58,820 bases of DNA from Deltaproteobacteria bacterium (lineage in GTDB: Bacteria > Desulfobacterota > GWC2-55-46 > DRME01). A program made the position numbers and the translations under genes. Positions 24,488 to 32,322 of the stretch are shown piece after piece. The notes beneath the pieces were generated by a model. The model did no database searches and was not told where the DNA came from. It saw only the letters and a program-made list of their open reading frames with translations. Position 1 is the first letter of the stretch, and every line of letters begins with the position of its first letter. Where the stretch lies: positions 1-58,820 of the forward strand of contig DRME01000047.1 of assembly GCA_011375175.1 (NCBI GenBank). The letters run 5' to 3'.

Positions 24488-26403
24488 GTAATGTTGCCAC
24501 TTTGACAAGTCTTGCAATGCTGAAGGTCAGCGTTGATCAGGGTAACGACTATCTCGAATATTTGCGCCCTTTTATACTGCAAGTACTTGTTGACCAGAAG
24601 CCCGATCCTGTGACTGACGTAGGGGTCAGCAATCATCTCCGTGAACAATTCGGCCTTAAGATTCCAGAACGCGTTGTTCAGATTCTTTTGAAGCGCATCG
24701 CACGGAGGCATTTACTCAAAAAAGATGCCGGAGTATATCACATAACGGGTACTTTACCGGACCCTGGAATTGCCATAAGGAAAAGCGAAGCAGACCGGCA
24801 CATCCAGGCAGTGGTTTTAGGTCTAATGGAATTCTCAAAAAGCACCGCCAAACCGATCTCAACTGAAGATGAGGCAGTGAAGGCAATGTGTGCATTCTTG
24901 GAAGAATTCAATATTACTTGTCTTCGTGCATATCTGAGAGGTACGGCTATTCCAACTGTCGTGGGAAAACATCATAGACACATTGTGCTGGTCAGTAAAT
25001 ATGTCCTACATCTGCAACGTAATAACCCAGAACGTTTTGAAAGTTTCCTCGTGGTGCTTCAGGGACATATGCTGGCAAACGCATTACTTTGCCCAGATCT
25101 CCAAAGTGCCCCCAAATCTTACAAGGGTGTCACTTTTTACTTAGACACCCCATTGTTGATACGACGGTTTGGACTTGAGGGTGAGCCAAAGCTGGTGGCA
25201 GTGAAAGAAATAATTCGACTTCTGAATAATCTTGGTGGGACAATTGCTACATTCTCACATTCCCGTGACGAACTGGAGCATGTCCTTAGGAGTGTAGCCA
25301 AGAGTATCGACTCAAGGGATGGCCGCGGGGCTATTGTTATGGAAGCAAAACGCAAAGGCACCACAAAATCCGATCTGCTAGTCTTGGCAGGACAGATCGA
25401 TGGGCAGCTCGCCGAGGCAGGAATTGAAGTTAAAGACACACCAGAATATATTGAAAAATTTCAAATCGATGAAAAAGCTTTTACCGAGGTGCTTAAGGAC
25501 GAGGTGTCATATTTTAATCCACGTGCCAAGGATTACGACATCAACTCTGTACGCAGTATCTATGTCCTCAGAAAGAATTCTTCGCCCTCGATTGTGGAAA
25601 AATGCCGCGCAATTCTCGTAACCAGTAACTCAGGATTCGCACGAGCAGCATATAAATATGGTAAGAGGCATGAAGAATCACGTGAGGTATCGCCTGTGAT
25701 TACCGATTTCAGTCTTGCAAACATGGCCTGGTTGAAAGCTCCGATGGATGCGCCGTCGTTACCGACCATCGAGATACTTGCATACTCTTATGCAGCACTT
25801 CAGCCTTCTAAGGAGTTGCTTGACAAGTTTCTATCTGAGGTTGAGAAGTTAGAACAACAGGGCAAAATCTCTAAACGCGACCATCAACTCCTCCGAAGCA
25901 ACACGCTTGCGCAAGAGGAGATGATGAGCCTGACGTTAGGGGAAGAAACAGCACTTACTGAAGAAACGGTCACTGAGACATTACGGCGTGTTTCAGAAGA
26001 AATCAAGAAGGAGGAGAGCGAAAAACTAACAGCCGAGCAAGCCGCCCATCGCAAGACTCGAGAAGAATTAGTTTCAGAGCGCCAAGAGAGGATGCAGATT
26101 CAGGAAAAGCTTTTCTTGCGATGTCGTCGAAAAGCAAAAATTCTTGCTGTGACTATAACTGTTTTGCTGATAGTTCTTATTGTCCTCGGTCTTATTAAAG
26201 GTGTTGGATTCACGTCAAAAAATCCTCTTTTAGGTTGGTCTTTAATTATGGGGTTGGCCGCAGTTACATTGCTGACACTCGTGAATCTTCTTGCAGGAAC
26301 CACAGTCAAAAATTTGCATCAAAAAATTGAAAACCGTTGTCTCACATGGTTTTTGAAGCGAGAAGCCAAGGCTATAGGCTTTGATCTACGGGACTTTCAG
26401 TGA
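24484..26403 (+). CDS. Uncharacterised PIN-like, membrane-anchored protein from a restriction-modification island
   Basis: 639 residues, family not recognised. Residues 41-88 look like a winged helix (DVGVSNHLREQFGLKIPER...HLLKKDAGVYHITG). Residues about 215-395 have a PIN-nuclease layout: D221 in FYLDTPLLI, E263 in SRDELEHVL, D352 in YDINSVRSIYVLR, and the ILVTSN strand with N382 where PIN domains usually have Asp. A long helical, partly coiled region (about 440-545) precedes two membrane helices (553-572 and 582-604) and a short cytoplasmic end. Base composition is clearly AT-richer than all neighbours, and it begins within the hsdS stop codon, so it arrived with a type I system. A nuclease-effector or sensor role in phage defence is inference. 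It has no obvious own promoter. Confidence 0.8.
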   Translation: MSNVATLTSLAMLKVSVDQGNDYLEYLRPFILQVLVDQKPDPVTDVGVSNHLREQFGLKIPERVVQILLKRIARRHLLKKDAGVYHITGTLPDPGIAIRKSEADRHIQAVVLGLMEFSKSTAKPISTEDEAVKAMCAFLEEFNITCLRAYLRGTAIPTVVGKHHRHIVLVSKYVLHLQRNNPERFESFLVVLQGHMLANALLCPDLQSAPKSYKGVTFYLDTPLLIRRFGLEGEPKLVAVKEIIRLLNNLGGTIATFSHSRDELEHVLRSVAKSIDSRDGRGAIVMEAKRKGTTKSDLLVLAGQIDGQLAEAGIEVKDTPEYIEKFQIDEKAFTEVLKDEVSYFNPRAKDYDINSVRSIYVLRKNSSPSIVEKCRAILVTSNSGFARAAYKYGKRHEESREVSPVITDFSLANMAWLKAPMDAPSLPTIEILAYSYAALQPSKELLDKFLSEVEKLEQQGKISKRDHQLLRSNTLAQEEMMSLTLGEETALTEETVTETLRRVSEEIKKEESEKLTAEQAAHRKTREELVSERQERMQIQEKLFLRCRRKAKILAVTITVLLIVLIVLGLIKGVGFTSKNPLLGWSLIMGLAAVTLLTLVNLLAGTTVKNLHQKIENRCLTWFLKREAKAIGFDLRDFQ

Positions 26404-26436
26404 CCTACATGATAAAGCATAAGCAGTACCGCCCCC

Positions 26437-26778
26437 TCACGCGTACACATCGAGAATAGTTCCCCTCCGCGCTTCCCGTCCTTCCCACAGGCCCCTGGAG
26501 TTGTACGTCGAATAGGCCCCGCCGGCCGCTCCCGCGGTGCGCTGCCTCGCGGGCCGCCTGTAAACGGACTCCTCGCCGCTTCGACCCACGGAGCTCCACA
26601 CCCTCCCATGCCTGGCGAGCTCTATGACGTCGCGCTGCGTCGATGGATCGCCACGCTCGCGCGCAGCGTCGCCGTCTACGGCGTAACCGGGCAGGGGGTC
26701 CCTCACCCCGGTGACGTCAATGGCCTCTTCGCCGCCGTAAAAGTTGTAGACGTTCAGGACTATGCCGCTTACGTTCAT
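26437..26778 (-). CDS. Hypothetical small protein
   Basis: 113 residues if started at the ATG at 26778; codons further upstream belong to the adjacent repeat. It starts MNVSGIVLNVYNFYGG and ends GTILDVYA. The middle is Arg/Gly-rich and probably disordered. A GGGAGG sequence lies about 11 bases before the ATG. GC content is that of the host genome, unlike the neighbour at 24484-26403. No family recognised; it could be spurious, but the ordered N- and C-terminal ends look protein-like. Confidence 0.45.
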   Translation of the reverse strand: MNVSGIVLNVYNFYGGEEAIDVTGVRDPLPGYAVDGDAARERGDPSTQRDVIELARHGRVWSSVGRSGEESVYRRPARQRTAGAAGGAYSTYNSRGLWEGREARRGTILDVYA

Positions 26779-26792
26779 CTTCCCGGCCGCCT

Positions 26793-27254
26793 CCCGGGGA
26801 AACCTTTCTGAAGAAAGGCTTCCCCGGACCCCTTCCAAAGACTTTCAATACGAGTTGGCTTCCCCCTGTTTTGCCTGGCAAAACAGGGGGGAAACCAACT
26901 CGCGTTAAAAGGTTCCCTCAGACTCCCTCCAAAAACTTTTTGTTTGCTCTTCGAGCCGCGTTGGTTCTCATGATCGCTGAGGAAACGAGGTCCTTAAGCC
27001 CAAGTTAAAAGTCTTTGAAGGGGGTCTGGGGGAAACTTTCTTCAGAAAGTTTCCCCCAGGTTGCCCGCGCCGGCTGCCACTGGGGCTGTACCGGGGAGTT
27101 CGGGCCGCAAAGGCGTAACAACCCCGCCTGGCGCGGCCCGAACTCCCCGGTACAGCCGAAGTTCCGAATAACATACGATGGGGCGAGGGGGGACGCGGGC
27201 CTGCGGCCCTTCTGCAGAAAGTTTCCCACAGGATAATTGGTCAGGGGTTCCTTA
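26793..27254. repeat. Compound palindromic element with rearranged modules (E11)
   Basis: H1-like hairpin (CGGGGAAACCTTTC...), C palindrome with arms GAGTTGGCTTCCCCC.../...AACCAACTC, then an inverted H2 spacer (GGTTCCCTCAGACTCCCTCC). About 60 unique bases follow (26940-27003), then an inverted C spacer, H1, an inverted K hairpin (about 27083-27160), and H1 with GGGCCTGCGGCCC insert and terminus. Together with flanks it explains the 524-base gap between the small ORF and the redoxin gene. Bases 27255-27302 hold only an A-run. Confidence 0.85.
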
Positions 27255-27302
27255 TATTATAGCAAAAAAAAAAGCGTGGGGGCACACCATCTTCCCCCTC
27301 CA

Positions 27303-27854
27303 TCATCTACCGCCGCCTCCTGCGGCCGACCCTTCGAGGGCCGCTTCCACGAGCGCCGTCGCCTCGGGGCCGGTCCACTGCCGCGCCCCCTCGATTATGC
27401 CGACGAGCACGCCGTCGCGGCCGATGACATAGGCCGCCGGCGCCTTCATCACCTGGAAGGCCTCGGCGACGAAGCCGTTCTCGTCGTAGATGACGCGAAA
27501 GCTCAACCGCCGCCGCTCCATCAGATCCCTGACCTCGTGGCGCGTGGCGCTGTGCACCGAGTCGGCGTCCACGCCCACCACCTCGAGGCCCCTGTCGCGG
27601 TAGCGGCGGTAGAGCTTCTCCAGCGACTCCAGTCCCTCCACGCACTCCTCGCACTTGTAACGCCAGAAGTAGAGCACGACCACGCGGCCCCTTTCGTTCG
27701 AGAGCCTGAAGACCTCGCCGTCCATGTCCTTTATCTGGAAGTCCGGGGCGGGATGCCCCGGCTTCACCACCGGCAGGTAGGTCGAACCGCCGTCGTCACA
27801 ACCGGCCGCAAGGACCGCAAAAGCCAGGCCCAGCGCCGTGAACAGTCGCCTCAT
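27303..27854 (-). CDS. TlpA/ResA-like thiol-disulfide redoxin lipoprotein
   Basis: 183 residues from the ATG at 27854 (a GTG one codon earlier is possible). A lipoprotein signal ends in LAAGC19, so it is likely tethered in the periplasm. The thioredoxin fold has its active site C68-EE-C71 in LYFWRYKCEECVE, AhpC/TSA-like strands and the cis-Pro segment KAPAAYVIGRDG. It is expected to reduce or oxidise periplasmic disulfides, for example in cytochrome maturation. The ATG overlaps the TGA of rfaE2, so the two are coupled. GEC-type charged residues inside the CxxC are typical of the ResA group. Confidence 0.88.
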   Translation of the reverse strand: MRRLFTALGLAFAVLAAGCDDGGSTYLPVVKPGHPAPDFQIKDMDGEVFRLSNERGRVVVLYFWRYKCEECVEGLESLEKLYRRYRDRGLEVVGVDADSVHSATRHEVRDLMERRRLSFRVIYDENGFVAEAFQVMKAPAAYVIGRDGVLVGIIEGARQWTGPEATALVEAALEGSAAGGGGR

Positions 27855-28366
27855 CACTCACACCCCTTTTTCCGCCCGCCCCTCCCCGCCGCGGCCCCGA
27901 GGGCAAGCACCTTCTCTATGATGTTCGTCGTCGAGCGCCCCTTGAGGAGCCTTACGCGCGCGACCCGTCCGCCGGCGGCCTTCACCACGGAGGCGCCCAC
28001 TATCTCCCCTTCCTTCCAGTCGGCGCCCTTGACGAGCACATCGGGCACGACGGCCCTTATCAGCTTCTCCGGCGTAGGCTCGCCGAAGATGACGACGTAG
28101 TCGACAGGGACGAGGGCCGCGAGGACCTCGGCCCTTTCGGCCTGGGGCACGACGGGCCTCGATGGACCCTTTACGGCGCGGACCGACGAATCGCTGTTGA
28201 GCCCCACTACGAGCACGTCGCCCAGGGAGCGGGCCTTCCTCAGGTAGCGCACGTGGCCTGCGTGGATGATGTCGAAACAGCCGTTGGTGAAGACCACGCG
28301 ACGGCCGGCGGCGCGAAGGGCAGCGAGCTCCTTTTTCAGGGCCCGAAGCGAAATCACCTTTCCCAC
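27854..28366 (-). CDS. rfaE2: D-glycero-beta-D-manno-heptose 1-phosphate adenylyltransferase
   Basis: 170 residues, the stand-alone C-terminal half of HldE. It adenylates heptose-1-phosphate to ADP-heptose for the LPS core. Nucleotidyltransferase signatures: FTNGCFDIIHAGHVRYL (HxGH), GLNSDSSVRAVKG and, at the end, LLKGRSTTNIIEKV. The kinase half (rfaE1) is a separate gene 14.5 kb away in the LPS cluster. GTG start with AGAGGA upstream. The small extension after the family end is basic (GRGGRKKG). Confidence 0.94.
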   Translation of the reverse strand: MGKVISLRALKKELAALRAAGRRVVFTNGCFDIIHAGHVRYLRKARSLGDVLVVGLNSDSSVRAVKGPSRPVVPQAERAEVLAALVPVDYVVIFGEPTPEKLIRAVVPDVLVKGADWKEGEIVGASVVKAAGGRVARVRLLKGRSTTNIIEKVLALGAAAGRGGRKKGCE

Positions 28367-28383
28367 AGGAGTCCTCTTTCAGT

Positions 28384-28565
28384 CTTTGGGAACAAGCTTC
28401 CCTGAGAAGGGGCAGAGAGCCGCGGCCGCCTCAGACTCCCTTCAAAGACCGGCTCCCTTCGGACTTCCCCTCTTTCGCGCAGCTAAACAGGGGAAATCCG
28501 AAGGCATCTAAAGTCTTTGGAAGGGGTTTGGGGAAACCCTTCTTCAGAAGGGTTTCCCCAAATTC
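28384..28565 (-). repeat. Degenerate palindromic element, inverted copy (E12)
   Basis: Spacers and palindromes are recognisable but eroded: CTCAGACTCCCTTCAAAGAC, C arms CCTTCGGACTTCCCC.../...GGGGAAATCCGAAGG, AAAGTCTTTGGAAGGGG, and a hairpin GGGGAAACCCTTC/GAAGGGTTTCCCC that differs from the standard H1 on both arms. It lies between comF and rfaE2. Confidence 0.7.
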
Positions 28566-28568
28566 ATA

Positions 28569-29351
28569 TCACTTAACCCCCGCCCTTGCAAGGGTGGCGA
28601 CAGAGACCTCGGCGCCGGCGCGGGCGAGAAGACGGGCGCACTCGGCGACGGTCGAGCCCGTTGTGAAGACGTCGTCCACGAGGAGCACCCGGCGGCCGCT
28701 GAAACCGCCGGGCGCCGCCAGGGCGAAGGCCCCTCTTACGTTGCGCACCCTTTCGCTCCGGACAAGGCCCACCTGGGGCCGCCCCGCGGCGACCCTCACG
28801 AGGCCGCGGCTGTCGACGCGGGCCCCCATGGAGGCGGCAACGGCCCTGGCCAGCAGCAGCGACTGGTTGAAGCCCCGTTCCCTGAGCCTGCTTCCGTGGA
28901 GCGGCACCGCCGCCACCACGTCGGCGCCGCCTCCCGCCGCTTCCCTGGCGGCCCCCGCCATGAGCGCCGCCAGGGGGGCGGCGAGCGAGACCCTGCCGCG
29001 GTACTTGAAGAGATGGAGGGCATCGAGGGCCGCCCCCTCGTAAAAAAGCGCGCTCCGCGCCCTCCGGTACGGCGGCGGGTCGACGGCGCACTCCGAGCAC
29101 GGCCGGTCGGGGCCGAGGGGCGAGGAAAAGGGACGGCCGCACAGCGAGCAGAGGGGACCTTCGATAAGAGGCATGGCGGCGAAGCAGCGGCCACAGAGAA
29201 CGGCGCCGCGGCGACCCGTCCCCTCCCGCCCCGACAGGGGACGGGCGCAGAGCGGACAGAGCCTCGGCAAGAGGATGTCGGCAAGCCCCTCGAACACTCC
29301 CTCCACGACCCTGCGCGGCAACGGCCCGACCTCCGGTTCTGACAGCGCCAC
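28569..29351 (-). CDS. comF: ComF-family phosphoribosyltransferase-like protein
   Basis: 260 residues from the GTG at 29351. An N-terminal zinc-ribbon region has CPLC, CGRC, CSLC and CSEC pairs. A type I PRTase domain follows with VPLHGSRLRERGFNQS and the PRPP loop VLLVDDVFTTGST. ComF proteins take part in DNA uptake or processing in competent bacteria; here no other competence genes are adjacent. The start was chosen from the promoter at 29382-29411, which leaves a 24-base leader and rules out the upstream ATG at 29411. Confidence 0.9.
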   Translation of the reverse strand: MALSEPEVGPLPRRVVEGVFEGLADILLPRLCPLCARPLSGREGTGRRGAVLCGRCFAAMPLIEGPLCSLCGRPFSSPLGPDRPCSECAVDPPPYRRARSALFYEGAALDALHLFKYRGRVSLAAPLAALMAGAAREAAGGGADVVAAVPLHGSRLRERGFNQSLLLARAVAASMGARVDSRGLVRVAAGRPQVGLVRSERVRNVRGAFALAAPGGFSGRRVLLVDDVFTTGSTVAECARLLARAGAEVSVATLARAGVK

Positions 29352-29381
29352 AGAGGACCCCCCCGCAGCTTCCGCCGACTG

Positions 29382-29411
29382 ATTATAGCGTTCCCCGGGG
29401 CAATCAATCAA
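29382..29411 (-). promoter_or_regulatory. comF promoter, with -35 from a repeat terminus
   Basis: Minus strand: TTGATT (29411-29406), 18 bases, TATAAT (29387-29382). The -35 is part of the repeat terminus CCTTGATTGATTGCCCC. Confidence 0.6.
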
Positions 29412-29420
29412 GGCCTCCCT
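29394..29420. repeat. Isolated terminus of the palindromic element (E13)
   Basis: Only the end sequence GGGGCAATCAATCAAGGCCTCCC remains; no hairpins are left. It sits between the divergent comF and waaF promoters. Confidence 0.7.
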
Positions 29421-29427
29421 ATAATAT

Positions 29428-29457
29428 TTGAAAGAACATGGACTTGTGTATTATAAT
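29428..29457 (+). promoter_or_regulatory. Promoter of the LPS core cluster
   Basis: TTGAAA (29428-29433), 18 bases, TATAAT (29452-29457). Predicted start near 29464, which places the in-frame ATGs at 29438 and 29456 upstream of the transcript and supports the ATG at 29537. Confidence 0.65.
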
Positions 29458-29536
29458 GATTTTTCGAGGGCCTGAGGAGCCGTTCTCTCCTCTCTTGACC
29501 GGCGGGACCGCGGGCGAGACGGGCCGTCCTTTGTCG

Positions 29537-30601
29537 ATGTTCGAAAGCTCCCGCATAGACAGCATACTCGTAAGGGCGCCCAACTGGATAGGCGACGCCG
29601 TAATGAGTCTCCCGGCAGTCGGCGCCATCGGCGGCCTTTTTCCGGGAGCCGCATTGGCGGTGCTCGCCAAGCCCTGGGTAAGGGACGTCTACGGCGGGGA
29701 CGACGCGGCCGCGACCGAGGTGCTGACCTATGAGGCCCCGGGCCGTCACGGCGGAGCCGGCGGTCTGGTGCGCCTGGCGGCCGAGCTTCGCGCAAGGCGC
29801 TTCGATCTCGCCGTGCTCCTGCAGAACGCCTTCGAGGCGGCCCTCATCGCCGCGGCGGCCGGCATACCGCAGCGCGTGGGCTTTGACGTCCAGCTCAGGG
29901 GGCCGCTGCTTACTACACCCGTAAGGCTCACGCGCGAGCTGCTCGACGGCCACCACGTCGATTACTACATGGCCGTGGCCGAGGCCCTCGGCGCGGCGCG
30001 TCCCGAGCGCCCGCGGCCGGTCATAAGGCTGGGAGCCGACGAGCTCGACAGGGCGGACCGCATCCTTTCGAGGGAGGGGATCGACGCCTCCGTCCCCTTT
30101 GTGGCCATGGCGCCGGGGGCGAGCTACGGGCCCGCCAAGCGGTGGCACCCCTTGCGCTTTGCCCGGGCGGCCACGGCCCTCGGCCGCAGCCTCGGCGCGC
30201 CGGTCGTCGTCTTCGGCGGTCCCGGCGACATGGATACGGCCCGCAAGGTCGAGGAAGGGACGGGAACGACGGTCTTCAACCTCGCGGGCCGCCTGCAGTT
30301 GCGCGAGTTCATGGCCGTTGCCGCAAGGAGCGCCCTCTTTCTGACCAACGACTCCGGCCCCATGCACATAGCGGCGGCGCTGGGCGTGCCGACGGTGGCC
30401 GTCTTCGGCTCGACGGACCCGAAACGGACCGGCCCGCTGGGAGCGCACACCGCGGTGGTCTCCTCTCCGCCGCCCTGCAGCCCCTGCTTTGAGAGGACCT
30501 GCCGTTACGGCCACTACGACTGCCTCGACGCCGTATCGACGGAGTCGGTCGTCGAGGCGGCCCTGGGGCTTGCGGAACGGGCCGCCGGGCGGCGAAGGTA
30601 A
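29537..30601 (+). CDS. waaF: Lipopolysaccharide heptosyltransferase II
   Basis: 354 residues, GT9 family. It adds the second heptose of the LPS inner core from ADP-heptose, on the cytoplasmic face. The opening ILVRAPNWIGDAVMSLPA is diagnostic for WaaF. The C-terminal domain has PGASYGPAKRWHP, the FLTNDSGPMHIAAALGVP donor-site segment and the FGSTDPKRTGP block. The ATG at 29537 is favoured because the promoter excludes earlier ones, although no strong ribosome site precedes it. It is the first gene of the plus-strand LPS cluster, 7 bases before gmhB. Confidence 0.93.
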   Translation: MFESSRIDSILVRAPNWIGDAVMSLPAVGAIGGLFPGAALAVLAKPWVRDVYGGDDAAATEVLTYEAPGRHGGAGGLVRLAAELRARRFDLAVLLQNAFEAALIAAAAGIPQRVGFDVQLRGPLLTTPVRLTRELLDGHHVDYYMAVAEALGAARPERPRPVIRLGADELDRADRILSREGIDASVPFVAMAPGASYGPAKRWHPLRFARAATALGRSLGAPVVVFGGPGDMDTARKVEEGTGTTVFNLAGRLQLREFMAVAARSALFLTNDSGPMHIAAALGVPTVAVFGSTDPKRTGPLGAHTAVVSSPPPCSPCFERTCRYGHYDCLDAVSTESVVEAALGLAERAAGRRR

Positions 30602-30608
30602 TTAGACC

Positions 30609-31190
30609 GTGAAGAAGGAATCGAAGCGGCGGGCCGCCGTCTTCCTCGACCGCGACGGCACCATAAACGTCGACGACGGCTACATAGGCGACCCCGACGA
30701 CATAGTGCTCATAGACGGCGCGGCCGAGGCGGTGCGGATGCTGGGCGAAGCCGGACTGCCGGTTGTGGTCGTGACCAACCAGTCGGGCATAGGCAGGGGC
30801 TACTACGACGAAGACGCACTGCGCAGGGTCAACGAGCGGGTGGCGCGGCTGCTGGAGGCCGGGGGCGGACGCGTCGAGGGCTTCTACCACTGTCCGCACC
30901 CGCCGGAAGCGGGCTGCCGGTGCCGAAAGCCCGCCACCGGCCTCGTAGAGCGGGCCGCGGCCGAACTCGCCATCGACCCGGCGGCGTCCTACGTGGTGGG
31001 CGACAAGGTCTCGGACATGGAGCTTGCCCGCCGGGTTTCGGCCAGGGCCGTGCTCGTGCTCACCGGTTTCGGCGCGAAGGCGCAGGAAGAGCTACGCTTC
31101 GAGCCCCACCACACGGCGGCCGACCTGCTGGAGGCGGCCCGCTGGATAACGGCCGACTTCAAAGGCGGGAGGGATCGGCCCTCTCACTGA
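30609..31190 (+). CDS. gmhB: D-glycero-beta-D-manno-heptose-1,7-bisphosphate 7-phosphatase
   Basis: 193 residues, HAD superfamily. Nucleophile motif FLDRDGTINVD, VVTNQSGIGRGYY, the zinc loop with CPHPPEAGCRCRKP (family Cys/His ligands) and VGDKVSDMELA. It dephosphorylates heptose bisphosphate between the RfaE1 and RfaE2 steps, so three steps of the ADP-heptose pathway are encoded in this window. GTG start; the stop overlaps the waaC start (TGATG). Confidence 0.95.
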   Translation: MKKESKRRAAVFLDRDGTINVDDGYIGDPDDIVLIDGAAEAVRMLGEAGLPVVVVTNQSGIGRGYYDEDALRRVNERVARLLEAGGGRVEGFYHCPHPPEAGCRCRKPATGLVERAAAELAIDPAASYVVGDKVSDMELARRVSARAVLVLTGFGAKAQEELRFEPHHTAADLLEAARWITADFKGGRDRPSH

Positions 31191-32281
31191 TGAAGGTACT
31201 GATTGTAAAGCTTTCGTCTCTCGGCGACGTGGTACACACGCTGCCCGCCCTGGGGCTTCTTCGCAGCCGCCTCGGACCGTCGGCGCGCATCGATTGGCTC
31301 GTCGAGGAAGGGGCGGCGGGGATCGTCGAGGGCCATCCCCTGGTGGACGAGGTCCTGGTGGTGAAAAACCGCGGCTGGCTGCGCGAGCCGGCGGCGACGC
31401 TGGCCGTTGCGGGGCGGCTGAGGGAGCGCCGCTACGACGTGGTCGTCGATTTCCAGGGGCTCGCCAAGAGCGCCGTCTGGGTCGCCCTCTCCGGAGCCAC
31501 ACGCCGCATAGGGTTCGCAAAGGCGAGGGAGCTGAGCCACCTCGCGCTCACCGAAAGGCTCGGCGGCCTCGACAGCGACATGCACGCCGTGGACCGCTAC
31601 CTGAGGCTCGCCGCCATGGTGAGTCCGGCCGACGGAGAGCTCCGGGCGCGTTTTCCGCTCGAGGTGGACAACGACGCCGCGGCGCGGGCGGCCGAGCTTC
31701 TCGAATCGTCGGGCCTTTCCGCGCAGACGCCGTTCATGGTCCTCATTCCAGGGGCGCGCTGGCCCACCAAGCTCTGGAGCGAGGAGCGCTTCGCCGAGGT
31801 GGCGAGGCGGGCGGCCGATGAGCTCGGCCTCGGCTCCGTAGTCGTCGGCGCGGCGGCCGACAGGCCGAAGGGGCGGGCCATCGTGGAAATGGCCGGCCGC
31901 AAGGGCGTTGCCGACCTGACGGGACGCACGACCCTCAAGGAGCTCGCCGCCCTCTGCGCCATGGCGCAGGCGGCGGTCTCCGTCGACTCGGGACCGATGC
32001 ACGTGGCCGCCGCCGCGGAAACGGCGGTGGTCGCCCTTTTCGGCCCCACCTCGGCGAAACGCACCGGCCCCTACGGCGGCGGCCACGTGGTGGTGCGAAG
32101 CGGCGCGCACTGCAGCCCCTGCTTCAAAAAACACTGCGCCGATCCCTTCTGCATGAGGCGCATCGACGCGGAAGGTGTGATGGAGGCCGTAAGGACGGTG
32201 CTTCGAGGAAGGACGCTCGATGCCGGAGGCCGCGATTCGGCGCCTCGTCCCGCAGGTCCGGGACGAGGGGGATTTGAATAG
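31190..32281 (+). CDS. waaC: Lipopolysaccharide heptosyltransferase I
   Basis: 363 residues, GT9. Begins MKVLIVKLSSLGDVVHTLPAL, the WaaC signature; it adds the first heptose to Kdo-lipid A. Donor-site blocks: IPGARWPTKLWSEERF, SVDSGPMHVAAAAETAVVALFGPTS... and a CSPCFKKHC cysteine cluster near the end. The ATG overlaps the gmhB stop. The final 20 residues (DAGGRDSAPRPAGPGRGG) are low-complexity. Confidence 0.94.
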   Translation: MKVLIVKLSSLGDVVHTLPALGLLRSRLGPSARIDWLVEEGAAGIVEGHPLVDEVLVVKNRGWLREPAATLAVAGRLRERRYDVVVDFQGLAKSAVWVALSGATRRIGFAKARELSHLALTERLGGLDSDMHAVDRYLRLAAMVSPADGELRARFPLEVDNDAAARAAELLESSGLSAQTPFMVLIPGARWPTKLWSEERFAEVARRAADELGLGSVVVGAAADRPKGRAIVEMAGRKGVADLTGRTTLKELAALCAMAQAAVSVDSGPMHVAAAAETAVVALFGPTSAKRTGPYGGGHVVVRSGAHCSPCFKKHCADPFCMRRIDAEGVMEAVRTVLRGRTLDAGGRDSAPRPAGPGRGGFE

Positions 32282-32322
32282 AAAGGCTCCCTGCCGGCGC
32301 AGGAGAGAGGCGAGCGAAAGGT

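Noticed and set aside
29438-29536. Earlier ATG starts for waaF
   Set aside because: They lie upstream of the predicted transcription start at about 29464, and the added residues do not match the family.
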